A DNA stretch of 64,000 nucleotides from Salticus scenicus (taxonomy: Eukaryota; Arthropoda; Arachnida; Araneae; Salticidae). Both the position numbers and the translations under genes were made by a program. The notes below the pieces were generated by a model that made no database searches, was not told the DNA's origin, and saw nothing but the letters and a program-made list of their open reading frames with translations. Positions 45,607 to 58,116 of this stretch are shown in pieces (position 1 is the first letter of the stretch; each line of letters begins with the position of its first letter). The DNA is taken from positions 356,979,602 through 357,043,601 of the forward strand of contig OZ005652.1 of assembly GCA_963930645.1 (NCBI GenBank). The letters are read 5' to 3'.

Positions 45607-45899
45607 TTCCACAAAATGTCATATCCGTTACATAAGTACAAATGATTTTTTTTTTTTAATTAAATCGCATAAATATTTTTTCTATTAATATAATATAGCA
45701 ACTCTGCATTCCTGGCTGTATTCTTATCCTATAACAAAACATTTCTACAATTAAAAGTTTCAAAATGAACTTTTTTTTTTTAGGACCGAGGGCCTATTAG
45801 TCTCAATCTGGGATTTTTGCGTTGTCAATTTCGATAGTTGGAAACTTGTCGAAATCTAAAATTTATCGAAAATATAATTGAATAATTTGAAAGCGATGT

Positions 45900-45990
45900 T
45901 ATAATTGGAAAAAAAAAAAAAAAAAAAAAAAAAAATGATAGTCCTCCGTCCTAAACTAAATTCTGTTTTTGCCAGAATTTCATAAAAATC

Positions 45991-46029
<39 letters not shown>
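45900..46029. repeat. Poly-A and (TTA)n microsatellites
   Basis: Poly-A of about 26 bases near 45910-45935 and (TTA)n at 45991-46029. Confidence 0.9.
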
Positions 46030-46342
46030 GAAAGAAAAATAAAAGAAAATTAATAATAATCAGTATCGTTATAAGCGATATCGAAAACGTTTTTTTGAAT
46101 TAGGAAATAAAAAGTGCGCGTGAAATAATATGAAATAAAATAAGTAAAAAAATGAATTTTATGATTTAATGTTTTTGTTTTTCGGGGGCTGCTCATGCAT
46201 ATAAAAAATGCGTATTAAAACGAGTCGAAGAAGGAAGCGAAATAAGTATTGAGTTATGTTACGGTAAATACGATATATAATATGATATGATATATTAGAC
46301 CTATCGTCCAGGGTTAGTAGGAAAGAAATAGTTTGTTCGTTC

Positions 46343-46450
46343 GGTGCAACTTGCACATTGGTCCTGTGAGGTACAACTTTTACATTAGTCCCTTGAGGTA
46401 CAACTTTCACTTTAGTCCCGTCAGGTACAACTTGCACATTAGTCCCCTTT
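46343..46450 (-). repeat. 27-bp minisatellite, four units
   Basis: Four 27-bp units (ggtacaacttgcacattagt + 7). On the minus strand they keep one frame and give a 9-residue period (VKVVPQGTN, VKVVPHRTN). The rest of the reading frame shows no domain, so a protein role is unproven. Confidence 0.85.
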
Positions 46451-46801
46451 AATTTTTTTTTAATTATTATTATTATGGAGTGGACCCGGAGGCCGCTCTA
46501 TACCAACAGTATTCAACAATCTGAATCTCCTGATATTAAGTACAACAGAGCTACTCAAAATTAGTCGAATACGTTTTAAAGAGTAGTATAGGCGACAATT
46601 CTTTGAAATAAATTTTGAAATGTACTAACACCTTTAAGTGCTTTATGAGTGACCTTTAACATCTTATACTATTAAGTGAGCAATATTTGTATATATATAT
46701 ATGTATATTTCACTGTTCTCGAAAACGGCAACTCGAAGAGTCACACGATTTCACACAAAGGTGCCCTCCGAAGGGTCATTGTGCACATCAAAGTCAGATT
46801 T

Positions 46802-46832
<31 letters not shown>

Positions 46833-47079
46833 ATGATTTGGACATTTCAGAAAAGGATCCCGTATACAACTGTCGTAATTAATTCAATAATGGAATATAC
46901 TAAATTCACATATTTTTTACATCTTCTTTTCTAATTTCTGTACTTGAAATTATAAATTTTAAAGAAAAAAGGATAAATATTTTAGGAAATGAAAAACTAT
47001 CTAAGAATATCAACAATATAGATTTATCTTTATTAAAAAATAAAACTAAATGTTCTATATCAAAATCTAGTTTTTTCAA
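46451..47079. other. AT-rich intergenic DNA
   Basis: No gene. Poly-T of about 26 bases at 46807-46832. Confidence 0.5.
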
Positions 47080-47084
47080 TTTTT

Positions 47085-47560
47085 GCCTATAAAAAGAGTA
47101 CTAAAATCTATATAATTATAAAGAATTGTCTGTATATTTGTCTGTGTGTGTATGTGTCTTTTTCACTCTGCATCTAAAACTACAAATCGCAGAGCTATAA
47201 AACATACTAGAGGAGCAGATTGGTCCCTGCAGCTATGCACCTCATCGAGATGTTTTCAATTTTCGATTATGAATTCTGTATTTTTTTTTTTTTTTTCGAT
47301 TTTTACCCATTGACATTTGTTTAATTTTCTAAAATTTATACTTTAATTTCAATTGTTCACGTATCTCCCCAACGGTTAATAAAGTATTTCGTTTTGATTC
47401 CTTTAATTTCATTCATTTTAAGACGAAATATTTTGTTTCATTTAAATTTAATAGTAGGCTATGCCCCCTGCTCGCTCCGCACTGCAACCCACGGTTTGCT
47501 TTACTTATTAACCCCTGCTGGGCTCTACCCACCTATTCGATGCTTTTCCTGTCACTGAAT
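47085..47560 (+). repeat. Interspersed repeat, related to 6.9 kb
   Basis: Begins with gtctgtatatttgtctgtgt, contains aaaactacaaatcgcagagc and ends in a GC-richer part (gccccctgctcgctccgc). Such phrases are common in arthropod retroposon tails. A related phrase, gacgagcgaagcgggcataa, follows at about 47993. Confidence 0.4.
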
Positions 47561-47885
47561 AGGAATATTAACAGTGCATAGCACAAGACAAAAGCAGAAC
47601 AATACTATAAAAATCCATATATTCAATGTCAAATTGAAATACATGATATTTAATACCACTTTTTTAAATGAAATATTATGCTTAAAATTAATTCTTTTTA
47701 ATTCTTTTTTAGAATAGAAAAAAAAAGTGATATCTAGTCCATTAAGCGTTAATGAATAGCCAAAATGAAATGCCTGGACAAAAGCGGTGCGGAAGGCAGT
47801 GGGAGACCTGATCCAAAATAACATGATAGAGAAAGACGCTTTCGAAGTCATCGAACACCCGAACCGATGTTTAGAGTGATTTTAG

Positions 47886-47920
<35 letters not shown>

Positions 47921-48850
47921 GCTATTATTATTATTTTCTATCTATAAAGTGATAATTAGTAATTCAAATTTAGGAATTCACTTTAATATTGTGACGAGCG
48001 AAGCGGGCATAACCTGCAAGCAAAAAATTGTGTTAGGAAAAAATTAAGAAAAAATATTAATAAGAATTTTACCGTATTTACTTCAAATCATAAAAGAAAA
48101 AAAAAAGAACAAACGGCTAGGCTCATGTTTCGTTTAATGTAAATTTAGAATTATTCTTTATAAATATATACATATAATAAAATTTAAAATGAAATTTAAT
48201 TTTCTGATCTGATATCTACAAAGGATAATTAGCGGGACCTTCAAAGCGAAATCATTGAATAAGTAATATTCAAGAAACAAACTATTTTCTCCTTTAGAAA
48301 GTTTTATCTTATGCATAGTAAATGAAAATATTCTTGACTCCATAGATCATGGGTTTATCTGATACATTTGAATGAGTTTACAGTACGACATGATTAATAT
48401 AATAGTTACGAAACAAATATGTAAATATTTGATTGGTACTTATCTTTCTATATCCATGTCTTCAAGAAATAATCATCTAAATAACTTTACTCTTAATGTA
48501 ATATTTATTAAAAGAAAAATTAGCATTATATTTCAATAAATGTCATTATAAGAGAACTTCATATAAAAGTTATGAATAATTTATGAAATCCTTTTACTAT
48601 ATTTAAGACATATTTAATGGCAGAAATGTTTTTTTTTTAAAGTAATCTTTTGGGAAATATTGTGCTTTATTTTCTAGAAGAGAAATCATCTTTTTCATTT
48701 TTCTTGTGGATGTTTTGTTAGTATAAGTATTGAAGTAAACAATATATTCCTTTTTTTTTAACCTCTCATGCATTTCGTGTTTTTTAATCAGCTTGAGTGT
48801 CTTTTGGTGTAAGATCATATTTTATCCTCTTCTGGAATGGTATTTCATAA
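47561..48850. other. AT-rich intergenic DNA
   Basis: No gene; (TTA)n at 47890-47935. Short ORFs here have no visible domain. Confidence 0.5.
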
Positions 48851-48857
48851 CATTTTT

Positions 48858-49680
48858 ACAATATTTTTATACCTAGAACACTAGAACTTTTTGTAATGAA
48901 AATGCATTTTAAGCTATCTCACAGTCAAATATGTATTTATACTAAAAAAATTACATTCTGTAATAAAATATGTTTTTTCTTTTTATTTTATCCATGATAT
49001 TTTTAAACATTTACAAAATCAAATATTATATTATATATATTTACTTTAAAAAATACGAGTGTTGCAACAAATCCTTTTTACGACTTACAACAAAATGTAA
49101 GTATTACATTCACCGTTGTAAAAGTTCAAATAACATTACTTTAAAGCGCAACGAAAGCGCTCGAAAATTATAATAGATACAATTTGTTTATACTTGTTAC
49201 TACAATATTTTTATACCTAGAACAGTAAGATTTTTTATAATGAAAATGCATTTTAAGCTATTGCACAGTCAAATATGTATATATACTAAAAAACTTACAT
49301 TCCGTAATAAAATGTGTTTTTACCATTTTATTTTATCCATGATATTTTTAAGCTTTTACAAAATCAAACATTATATATATACAGTTGAACCTCGTTAACG
49401 TGAATCTCAAGGGAAATAAAAAATGCGTTCATGTTACCAGTAGTTCATGCTATCAGTAACTAATCTTCATATACTAAACTAATCTTCTGTTTTATGGGGA
49501 TTGTGGAAACAGTTCATATTAAAAGCAATTAACGTTAAGCATGTTCACGATAAGAAGGTTAACTGTATATATATATATACAGTTAAACCTCGTTAACGTG
49601 AATTAAAAGTTTAAATTACATTATTTCAAAGCGCAATGAAAGCACTTGAAAATTATAATAGAAAAAAATTATTTATACTG
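48858..49680 (+). repeat. Tandem duplication, two ~340-bp units
   Basis: Unit 1 (48858-49200) and unit 2 (49201-49680) share acaatatttttatacctagaac, tgaaaatgcattttaagct, cacagtcaaatatgta and aaagcgcaa.gaaagc. Unit 2 is lengthened by the MITE at 49381-49570. Confidence 0.85.
49381..49570. mobile_element. pogo/Tigger-like MITE
   Basis: Left end cagttgaacctcgttaacgt; right end is the imperfect inverse (acgataagaaggttaactg); TA-rich flanks. The ends match the style of pogo/Tigger terminal repeats. A second left end (cagttaaacctcgttaacgt) lies at 49581-49600, a remnant of another copy. Confidence 0.75.
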
Positions 49681-49689
49681 TGAACTTTA

Positions 49690-51630
49690 ACTAAACAAAT
49701 AATAATGCTTTATTTCCAATGCGAAAAATAAAATTATGAAAAATACTTAAATATGCATGAAGAGTATTTCTAAACTAAATAAATATATAATTGCACTTAT
49801 ATTAACAAAACTTATGCTACTTAATAAAATATTTTCTAACGTTCCTGCATGTACTTAGAAGCCCCCTTAATATCAGTAATACTACATTTCGTTTGTTTTT
49901 CTGTTTTCGTATTACACACTCTGAATTAATATTCCAGATGCAAATATCAACTTTTTCTTGCTTTCAGTTATCTCTCACTCTCTGTCTCCCTGTATATACA
50001 CACATTAATGGTAATATTAAATTTTACCTATTCCGAAGTCTCTTGAACCGGATCTGTGGTTGAAAAAAGTTAAAAGTTTCATCAGTAGATGGCGCCGATT
50101 CTATATCTAAGGCGATTTTTGCAGATTTTTTGTAAAAAGTAAAAGTAAAATATATTTTATACTCGGTTATTTTTTCAGATTTATTCTATCAATTTTTGTC
50201 AATCCACACAAAATTTGTCTGCAAAAAATCTGAAATAATTGCTTCAGATATTGCTTGAACGCTACCTATTGACAAAATTTGTAACTCACCATTTTTTCGA
50301 TTTTCGCAGAACGCCGCTCCATACTTGTATTTTAATAAGGAACTTTATCTTTTGATGACACTAAAATATTTCTAAAATGAAATGTAGATTTCATACTTAG
50401 TAAAATAAAAATATTTTACGTAATAAAAATAATTTTTCACGAAAAATATAGCATTTGAAACAATATTATAAAGTTTATTTATTTATTTATTTTGTTTAAA
50501 AAAAAATGTACATTTATTAAAAATAGTGTGTTTCTCATTTTATTTTGAGTATTTTTATTTATGCATATCTAAGTAGAATCATACAAAAATAATTCTTTTA
50601 GATTTCTAGTACATCTCTAGTACATAAATATCAAATTTTTATCGAAATTTAGGAATTAACATTTTACGTTTATTAAATCTGTCGTAAATCCTGAACATGA
50701 TGTATGTGTAATTTACGTTCCAGGCGATTATATGAATTCTGCGTGCGGTTCGATAAATTTTAAATTAATCTGAATAGGAGGCTTTAATTAATTAATTACT
50801 TCCTAAAATGTTCCTTCGGAGAAAATTAATAAGATGTTTTCCCCATTGTTCTATTTATTTTACATTGAACTAAGCTATATTTCTAAATTTTATGTGTGTA
50901 ATTTACCTGAAATTTTTAACTAAAGATATTAAAATACTTTAATTAAAACGTGTCTAAGCAAAATTATATTAATTATTTAAGATAGTAGTCAAAATGTTAT
51001 TTTAAAGTATAGAAGAACGTTTGAATACAAGTGTTTATAATATTAATTCGCAATACAAAAGAAACAAATTTTTCAAATAGGATATATTAAAGAAACTCAA
51101 TTAATGATTAAAAATATTTAATCAAAATTAATTTTGTCAACAAAGAGAGCATTTTAAAAAGTTTTATAATGCATACATATATGTACTTATATAATATATA
51201 CTCATATACAGCATGCAAACAGCAATAGTGGACCTTGTACAAGTAGTAAACATTATTTGCACATTTGAGGTCTGATAATATCTTTTTTTTTTTTTTTTTA
51301 ATTCAATCAACCCTTCATGGATAGTGTAAAAATTATCTACTAGTAATGTCTTGAAATACAAAATTTCCAGGAATCAGTGTTATAAAAACACATAATAAAC
51401 TAAAAAAAAAGTGTACTTTCATTCATTTTGACGTTTTCTCTTGAAGTTTTGAACACGTATTTATTATTATTATTATTAATTTGTATCCGCCGCTTTTAAG
51501 CTAATTTCATACAACCTACGATTTCATACGATTAAAATAATTATGAAGAATTTATTTACTGTTATAAATTTTTAATTTTTATATTAACGTATTTTTTATG
51601 GGGGTTTACTACGGTGTCAGGAAAAGATCT
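49690..51630. other. AT-rich intergenic DNA
   Basis: No gene seen. Short GC-richer phrases around 50040-50120 and 50280-50320 are unassigned; poly-T at 51282-51299. Confidence 0.5.
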
Positions 51631-51633
51631 TCC

Positions 51634-52147
51634 TTAACCCGTTAACGCCCGAATTAATTTTGCAAAATATTATTAGCTGATTATTTTATTTCTAAATTAA
51701 TATAGACAACTGACAGTAAAATATATTAACTAAGCTATTCTTCTGATAGTTTTAAATTTAAAGTCTATCCTCATTTATTGACGATCAATGTTCTAGCGAG
51801 AAAACTTCAAGATAGAAAAACTTTGATACAACAGATTAATTTACTATTATATGTTGACAAAGATCTCGGAAGTAAAGTATTATAATATATATCATTATTC
51901 AACTTGATTTAAGTTAGTATACTTGCGCAAAAAGCAAATACATGTGCGACGAATGAAAAATCATACAATGACTATTCAAATTATGAAATAATAATTAATA
52001 GTAGGTACATAAAACTTTCAGGGATCATTTAGGGTGACGCTATAAATTGTCACTAAAAAGCAGAAATTATTCCAAGCAACCACAATAAATGTACTTGCCA
52101 TTTTATTAGCTGTCCTCAAATGAGGCAACTGGGCGCTGACGGGTTAA
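51634..52147. mobile_element. piggyBac-like MITE
   Basis: TTAA at 51634-51637 and 52144-52147 bracket inverted ends cccgttaacgcccg and its imperfect mirror cgggcgctgacggg read inward (cccgtcagcgccca). TTAA targets and a CCC start are piggyBac hallmarks. The 506-bp interior has no transposase. Confidence 0.75.
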
Positions 52148-52668
52148 AAAAAAATCCCCTGGAAACTGAAAGGTCCCTACTACAAAATGTCTACATGACC
52201 ATTACTGATAAGCCCTTATCTACAGGCTCATTTGGCTCCTAAAAAGACAGATACAGTACTTGACACAGCTGAGTATTTTCCCATTTCGAAATTCATAAGA
52301 CTATCCCAGAAGAAGATGCTTTTTTAAAAATTAATATGAAAAAGTTTTTTATCGAAACGATGGATTTTAAAAAGATAATTCATTTCAGTTTTAATATAAA
52401 AGTTTTAATGTAATAGTACATTGTTATAACGCTTGTATTGAAAGTTTCGTTAATTATAGTAAACAGTTTGGATTCTTTTGAAAAGAATATTTGATGCTGA
52501 ATCTCAGAAAAAATTCGCCGATTATAAACAACCTTATTTTTTTTTTAATCTCTCTTAAGTTGGTGCTGATTAGAATTTCGAATATATCGTCCAATAGGTG
52601 GGGCTGCTAAGCCATAATTTCCTACTTTTAAGATAAGACTATAGCTCTTTTCTACAATGTATAAATAA

Positions 52669-52925
52669 ATACGCCAAATTCGGTATGTACGATTAATTAT
52701 ATGTAAAAATATGCTGATTCCATGTAGATGCATATCTGCCGATGTATGTCGTAGCTTTGCTGCAACGTATTTGCGTTTCCTGGAAGGCAATAACTTAACA
52801 TTTACGCTATAAAAATGCACCAAACTTGGTATCCGAGGTGTATATTATGTAAACATGCGCTGATTCAATTGGGTGCATACATGACGACACGTGTCTCTGC
52901 ATTGCTACAAAATACTTGTTTATGG
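52669..52925 (+). repeat. Tandem duplication, ~143-bp offset
   Basis: 52669-52790 and 52811-52925 share cgccaaattcggtat / caccaaacttggtat, atgctgattc / gcgctgattc, gatgcata and a gctgcaacgtattt / gctacaaaatactt end. Confidence 0.65.
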
Positions 52926-52994
52926 AAAAGTTTTCTGTGTCATATAAATGAGCAAAACATGTCATGTAAGGAATGCTCTCTAATTGTATTCTGG

Positions 52995-53114
52995 TTGGAT
53001 TTAAATTATTTTAAACTACATTTAAATTAAATTAATTTTAAATTTAATTTAAATTAAATTAATTTTAAATTAAATTTAAATTTAATTTAATTTTAAATTT
53101 AATTTAAATTTAAT
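52995..53114. repeat. TTTAAATT low-complexity repeat
   Basis: About 120 bp made almost only of ttaaattt/aaattaat permutations, self-complementary throughout. Confidence 0.9.
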
Positions 53115-53659
53115 GTACTAATGGTACTGTTATATTCCGCGATTTCCCAAATGGTTATATCTCAGCATCTACACTGTAAAAAAAATTCTGCTGTACTACT
53201 AGAAAAATTCTAGGAAACTGGTATTCCATAAGCTTTTCTAGTAGCCAATACAGATTGTTCAAAAGTGATCTTACTCCGTTAGAGTTAGTAAACATTACAT
53301 GCACTTCGTTAGTAAATATACTAAGAAACTCTTTGTTAACGGGTCAAGGGCTTTTTTTGTATGTTTACTAAGATTGTGTTAGTAGCATTACTGAAAGTAA
53401 TTCTGCAATTTTAACAGGAAATGTTTTGTGTAGGATACATGGTTATTATTAGTATAAATTCAAATAATATCCATGTAACCTTACTAAATTTTTTTTGTTT
53501 AGAATACAGATTTTTTATCAGTAATTGTGCTAAGGAAATGTAATTAATAATGCAAATGAATTTCGGTTACATTCACAAAAATTTTACAGTTACGTTTACA
53601 GAAATACTACAAGTAATATAAATAAATTTACCCTTAAATACTCCATGTTACCTTACTAA

Positions 53660-55070
53660 AATTTTTAAGTTAACAATATTTAATATTATGAGTAATATTG
53701 CTAAAAAATTTAAATAAAAGATAGAATAGTAATAGAAAACCTTTTATGTTTAGTTTTAGTTTAAAATGATGGCTGATCGAAAATGTTTATTTAAATATAT
53801 ACTTTTAGAAAATCTAAATTGTTTGAAATATTCAAAACATATACCAATATCATTACCTTAATTTTTATATATAATTTATTATTTTTTTTTTTTAAGTCAA
53901 AATAAATAAATAAATAAGTACGTATATGGAATCACTTTTTATTGACAAACTTTAACTCAAAAAATCGATACTTTTAAAATATAATTGTGAAAAGAAAACA
54001 TTTTTTGCAATAATATATGCATAACTTTATTTGGTAAATATGAGCATATATTTCACAATGTTAAATTAAAAATTTAAAGAAATAATAATAGAAAAATAAT
54101 AAGAAACCTCTTTGGATTTAGTTAAAAATAATTGCTGATAAAAAATATTTATTGAAATATGTACTCTTAGAAAATTTAAATTGTTTGAAATAATAAAAAC
54201 GTTAACAATATTTTCACCATAATTTTAAGTATAATATATTAAATATATCATAAACAAAATATTTTTTTGAATAAGTCAAAATAAATAAATAAATAAATGG
54301 AATCATATTTTAACGAATTTTAACTAAAAAATAGATACCTTTAAAATATGATTGTGAGAAATATGCTAAACTTTATTTGGTAAATACCAGAATATATTTC
54401 ATATTGCTCAATATATTAAATTAAAAAATAATAATAATAGAAAAATTTTTACGTTTAGTTCTTATTAAAAATGGCGGCAGATTATATGCGTTTATTTAAA
54501 TATATACTTTTACAAGATCTAAATTGCTCGAAATATCAAAAATATATACCAAAGTCAGGGGTGAAACTATCTAACATGTAAAAACCCTGAAAACTGTTAC
54601 TTGCATGCAGATAGGGGAGAATTATTAATGATATATGCTATCGCTACCTATAATAAGTGATAGTATTAGGAGACTTCTTAATACTTTATAAAACAAACTG
54701 AATATTCAAGATAAGAAATTTCTATAAAAAACAAAATAATTTAACATGAGATTCAGACAGCAAAATTTTTAAAAACCCTGAATTCATGGGTAGTTTCTGA
54801 AAAGTTTTTGCCTTAACTTTTATACATAATATATTAAATATGTTTTTTAAAAGATATTTTCTTTTTGAATAAGTCAAAATAAATAAATAAATACGTATAT
54901 ATATTAATATCGTACATTTAATTAATAAATTTTATTTTAAAGAATCGAAACTTTTAAAATATGATGTAAAAAAAATATATTTTTTGCAGTACTATGCCAA
55001 ATTTTATTCGGTAAAAAAATCAGCATATTTTTCTAAATAATCAGTACATTACATTTAAAATTTTTATTTA
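53660..55070 (+). repeat. ~350-bp tandem repeat array
   Basis: Units start near 53755, 54117 and 54459 with ttagtt...aaaat.atggc.ga and share tttatttaaatatatacttttag, gaataagtcaaaataaataa and actttatttggtaaata. The third unit is split by about 260 bp of other sequence (about 54555-54815) that begins caggggtgaaactat and ends with a mirrored agtttctga, perhaps a small MITE. Confidence 0.75.
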
Positions 55071-55504
55071 AAAAACCTTGATAAAACTGAAGTTTACTTT
55101 AACAATAATAATCACAAAAGCTTCAGTGGGATTTTATGCATTTAAGATTCTCCAATAATTCAATATATTTATTCATGTCTATTATTGTCATCAAAAATCT
55201 TCTTCATAATTCCAAGAAGAAATTTAGTTTTTTTCTAATAATGTAGTATATACATTAAGAAAAAGCTTTATTGTTTTATGTACCTATTCAATGTTTTTCT
55301 AATTGATTAATGTCATAAAATTGATTAGAAAAAGGTAATATTTATACGTTTTTTCAAAGCTTTTATCAATAAACATTAAATCTATTTTTATAAACAAATC
55401 TTTTCTAAAATTATGTTTTTTCTTTTAATTATCACTTTTTTTTTTGAGTTTATAAAACTGGAATAAAACCGACTGTCTTTATACATCAAGAATTAGTAAA
55501 CTGT

Positions 55505-55506
<2 letters not shown>

Positions 55507-55553
<47 letters not shown>
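55507..55553. repeat. (AT)n microsatellite
   Basis: About 23 uninterrupted TA units. Confidence 0.95.
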
Positions 55554-55555
<2 letters not shown>

Positions 55556-56239
55556 AGGCAGTGAAATAACATCCATAACATGTTGTTATGATATTTTAAA
55601 AAAAAAAATGATGAAATATAATAAAGTAAAATAAAATACACTCTTAGAATTTAAATAATAAATAACAATAAAGGTCATTTAATATTTTTATAAATACATT
55701 TTCGGTGAAACATAATATGGTATTTCTAAACTGCATAAATTATGCATACCATTTTCAGGGGTTTATGTAATACTTATTTTACAAAAAATAAAAACTTTAA
55801 ATCAAATAAATACCTAAAAATAATAATAATAAAAACTACATGCCTTTTTAACTTTTTGATTTTTTTTATCCGACTTGTTTCCTGAACGTTAAGTAAATGA
55901 TAATAATAATAAAAGCTTTGCCAGGAAAGTATTTCGTAGCTAGCAATTTTAAATAAATAATCACTAGCTAACACAAACCTCCACCTAGCAGGGGCTGTTT
56001 AGCAGGGGCTGATATTAGAAACGCATCTATCATACAATATTCCAGTTTTCCAACATATAGTTTCAAAATGGGGTTTAAGAATTGATGTTCACATCAAAAT
56101 AAAAGTTTAAATTAAAATAAGATAACTTGAAACTAAGCATCCTGTATTACAAATTAAGGATATTTATTTATGAATCCTTACTTTTTCTAAAATGCAGATG
56201 TGTATAACGTTAACAATAAATAAAATATCACAGATTAAG

Positions 56240-56370
56240 ATTTAAAAAGTCCGCCTCATTACGATTTTCGACCGACTCGACGCTACGGCTTCTTCTCTGG
56301 TATCTTCTACGCATGCGTACAGTATTGGCATTTACTCAAAAGAAATCGTTCTCTCCAAATGGGGAGGGAG
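56240..56370. other. GC-richer patch inside the 53-56 kb element
   Basis: gtccgcctcattacgatttt...cgactcgacgctacggcttc with the palindrome tacgcatgcgta at about 56307. It contrasts with the AT-rich surroundings. No ORF; the nature is unknown. Confidence 0.35.
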
Positions 56371-56499
56371 AGATATATTATTTAAGCATTGAATACAAGG
56401 AGAATCTGGTTACAAAGTTTTCCCTAGTAGTTGAGATAATACCTGTACTACTACTAAGTAATAATTTGTAAATTGCCGTAAAATATTTTACAGTGTATT

Positions 56500-57030
56500 G
56501 GTGAAAATTGCACCAATCTGCATACATAATATGATATTTATGAGAAGCAAAATTGTTTAAACTTTTGTGATAATTAAATTACTTTTTAAAGCTTAACTTT
56601 TAAAATTTTGTTTTATAATGCACTATCTATTAATAAGTATTTTTACACTTTCGAATTTAGACGTTTTGCAAAATATCTAAAAATGTTCTTTAGGAATCAT
56701 CTTGAAACTTTGGGAGTATGATGAACAGTTATACATCGCATATTTCATCAAGTTTTCTCCTGAAGAAGGAAAAGAGAGAAATAAACAAATAAACTATTGT
56801 CAAAACCACCCTTTAAATCAATCACCCTGTAAAAATTAACGCTTGAAGTGCCGTTTGGCAGCAGAATGTGATTATAAGGATTCTTGTATATATCTGTATA
56901 AATTTTTATTCGGCTACGCATAGATTCATGAAGAAATAACGCTTTTTTTATAAAATGACACTTTTTTTAATTATAACATGTAGAGTCTTAGACCAATTGA
57001 AAAGCCTTTTATAGGATACTTGACATAGTA
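56500..57030. other. AT-rich intergenic DNA
   Basis: No gene seen. Confidence 0.5.
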
Positions 57031-57645
57031 AATTAGACACAACCTACTGTAATTAGAATGCAAAAAATTTAAATATCTTATGAAATATGATCAATTTTAC
57101 TAAATAATTTTTAACAACGCATGCGCAAGATTTAATGAAATTTTTTTGCATAATTTAATAGCAAAAAGTATTAAGATGCCCATAAAAAACGCCAAACAGT
57201 TGCCGTATAAATTAAATATATATATATACATATGAGACTTAAAATAAACAGAATTTTAATTCCTTTCAAAATAAAACTAAACTATAAGTGGTTTTACTCG
57301 CATATTTATTTTCATCCAATCAATATCCAATGGTAATACCGAGTCCGCTGATTGTAAATGAATCCTTATAAAACTCACTATCATTTTTATTTATTTATTT
57401 ATTTTTGAGAGGAACTGAAATTCTGTTTATTCTATAGCTCATAATTTTTTTGAATTTCCACGATATTTGTTTGAGATTTTCATTTAAGTAGCTCAATACT
57501 ATTGGCTATCATATAATGCAAATGAAATTTGTCTAAATTTTATGCATGTTTAGTTAAAATTTATTTAGTAAAACTGCTCATATTCCGTAAGATATTCAAA
57601 ATTTTTGCATTCTGATTACAGTAGGTTGTGACTAATGTAGCATAC
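57031..57645. mobile_element. Foldback/MITE-like element with ~115-bp arms
   Basis: 57031-57155 (cacaacctactgtaattaga...) mirrors about 57497-57645 (...tctgattacagtaggttgtg). Blocks cacaacctactgtaat, agaatgcaaaaa and ttttactaaataa are shared. The interior of about 340 bp is non-coding. Confidence 0.8.
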
Positions 57646-58056
57646 CATATTTACTGAATCAGGCATTTTATTGGGTCTTATACCGTACGTGTTATAAATT
57701 AAAAAGTGGTAATTTAATTTGCATTTTTTAAAATAAAATCGTTATATCGCCATGCATATAAGGGGTAGCCTTATAAAAGTTTAAACAGATAATTACAAAA
57801 ATCCTGGTAATCATATGTTACAGCCAAAACATATTACAAAACTTACTTTTTGCAGGATGATCCAAAACATTTTGGTTCTTGTTTAATTTTCTACTGCTCC
57901 TCTTTTCCTCTTCCGGACAAAATGTTTGCTGATATATATGAAGTATAATATGTTCTTCATATTCCCAAATTTTCAAGATGTTTTGTTAGGAACCTTTCTA
58001 GATATTTGACAAAGCATATGAATTTGAAAGTGTCTAAATACTTATTGGTAGATAGA
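57646..58056. other. AT-rich intergenic DNA
   Basis: No gene seen. Confidence 0.5.
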
Positions 58057-58066
58057 GTATATATAT

Positions 58067-58112
<46 letters not shown>
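58057..58112. repeat. (AT)n microsatellite
   Basis: TA run interrupted once by caa. Confidence 0.95.

Positions 58113-58116
<4 letters not shown>

Larger units (their letters stand above)
53170..56499. mobile_element. Probable 3.3-kb non-autonomous DNA transposon
   Basis: Left end tacactgtaaaaaaaattctg (from 53170) is mirrored by ccgtaaaatattttacagtgta at about 56478-56499, with TA at the borders. Inside, similar 'ctagta' and 'actacta' phrases also mirror each other. No transposase; the interior holds the repeat array at 53660-55070. Confidence 0.55.

Noticed and set aside
45991..46029. CRISPR-like array of short repeats
   Set aside because: It is a simple TTA microsatellite in a eukaryotic genome with no spacers.
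46159..46437. 92-codon ORF containing the VKVVPQGTN repeats as a protein gene
   Set aside because: Apart from the minisatellite it shows no domain; kept as a repeat and a finding only.
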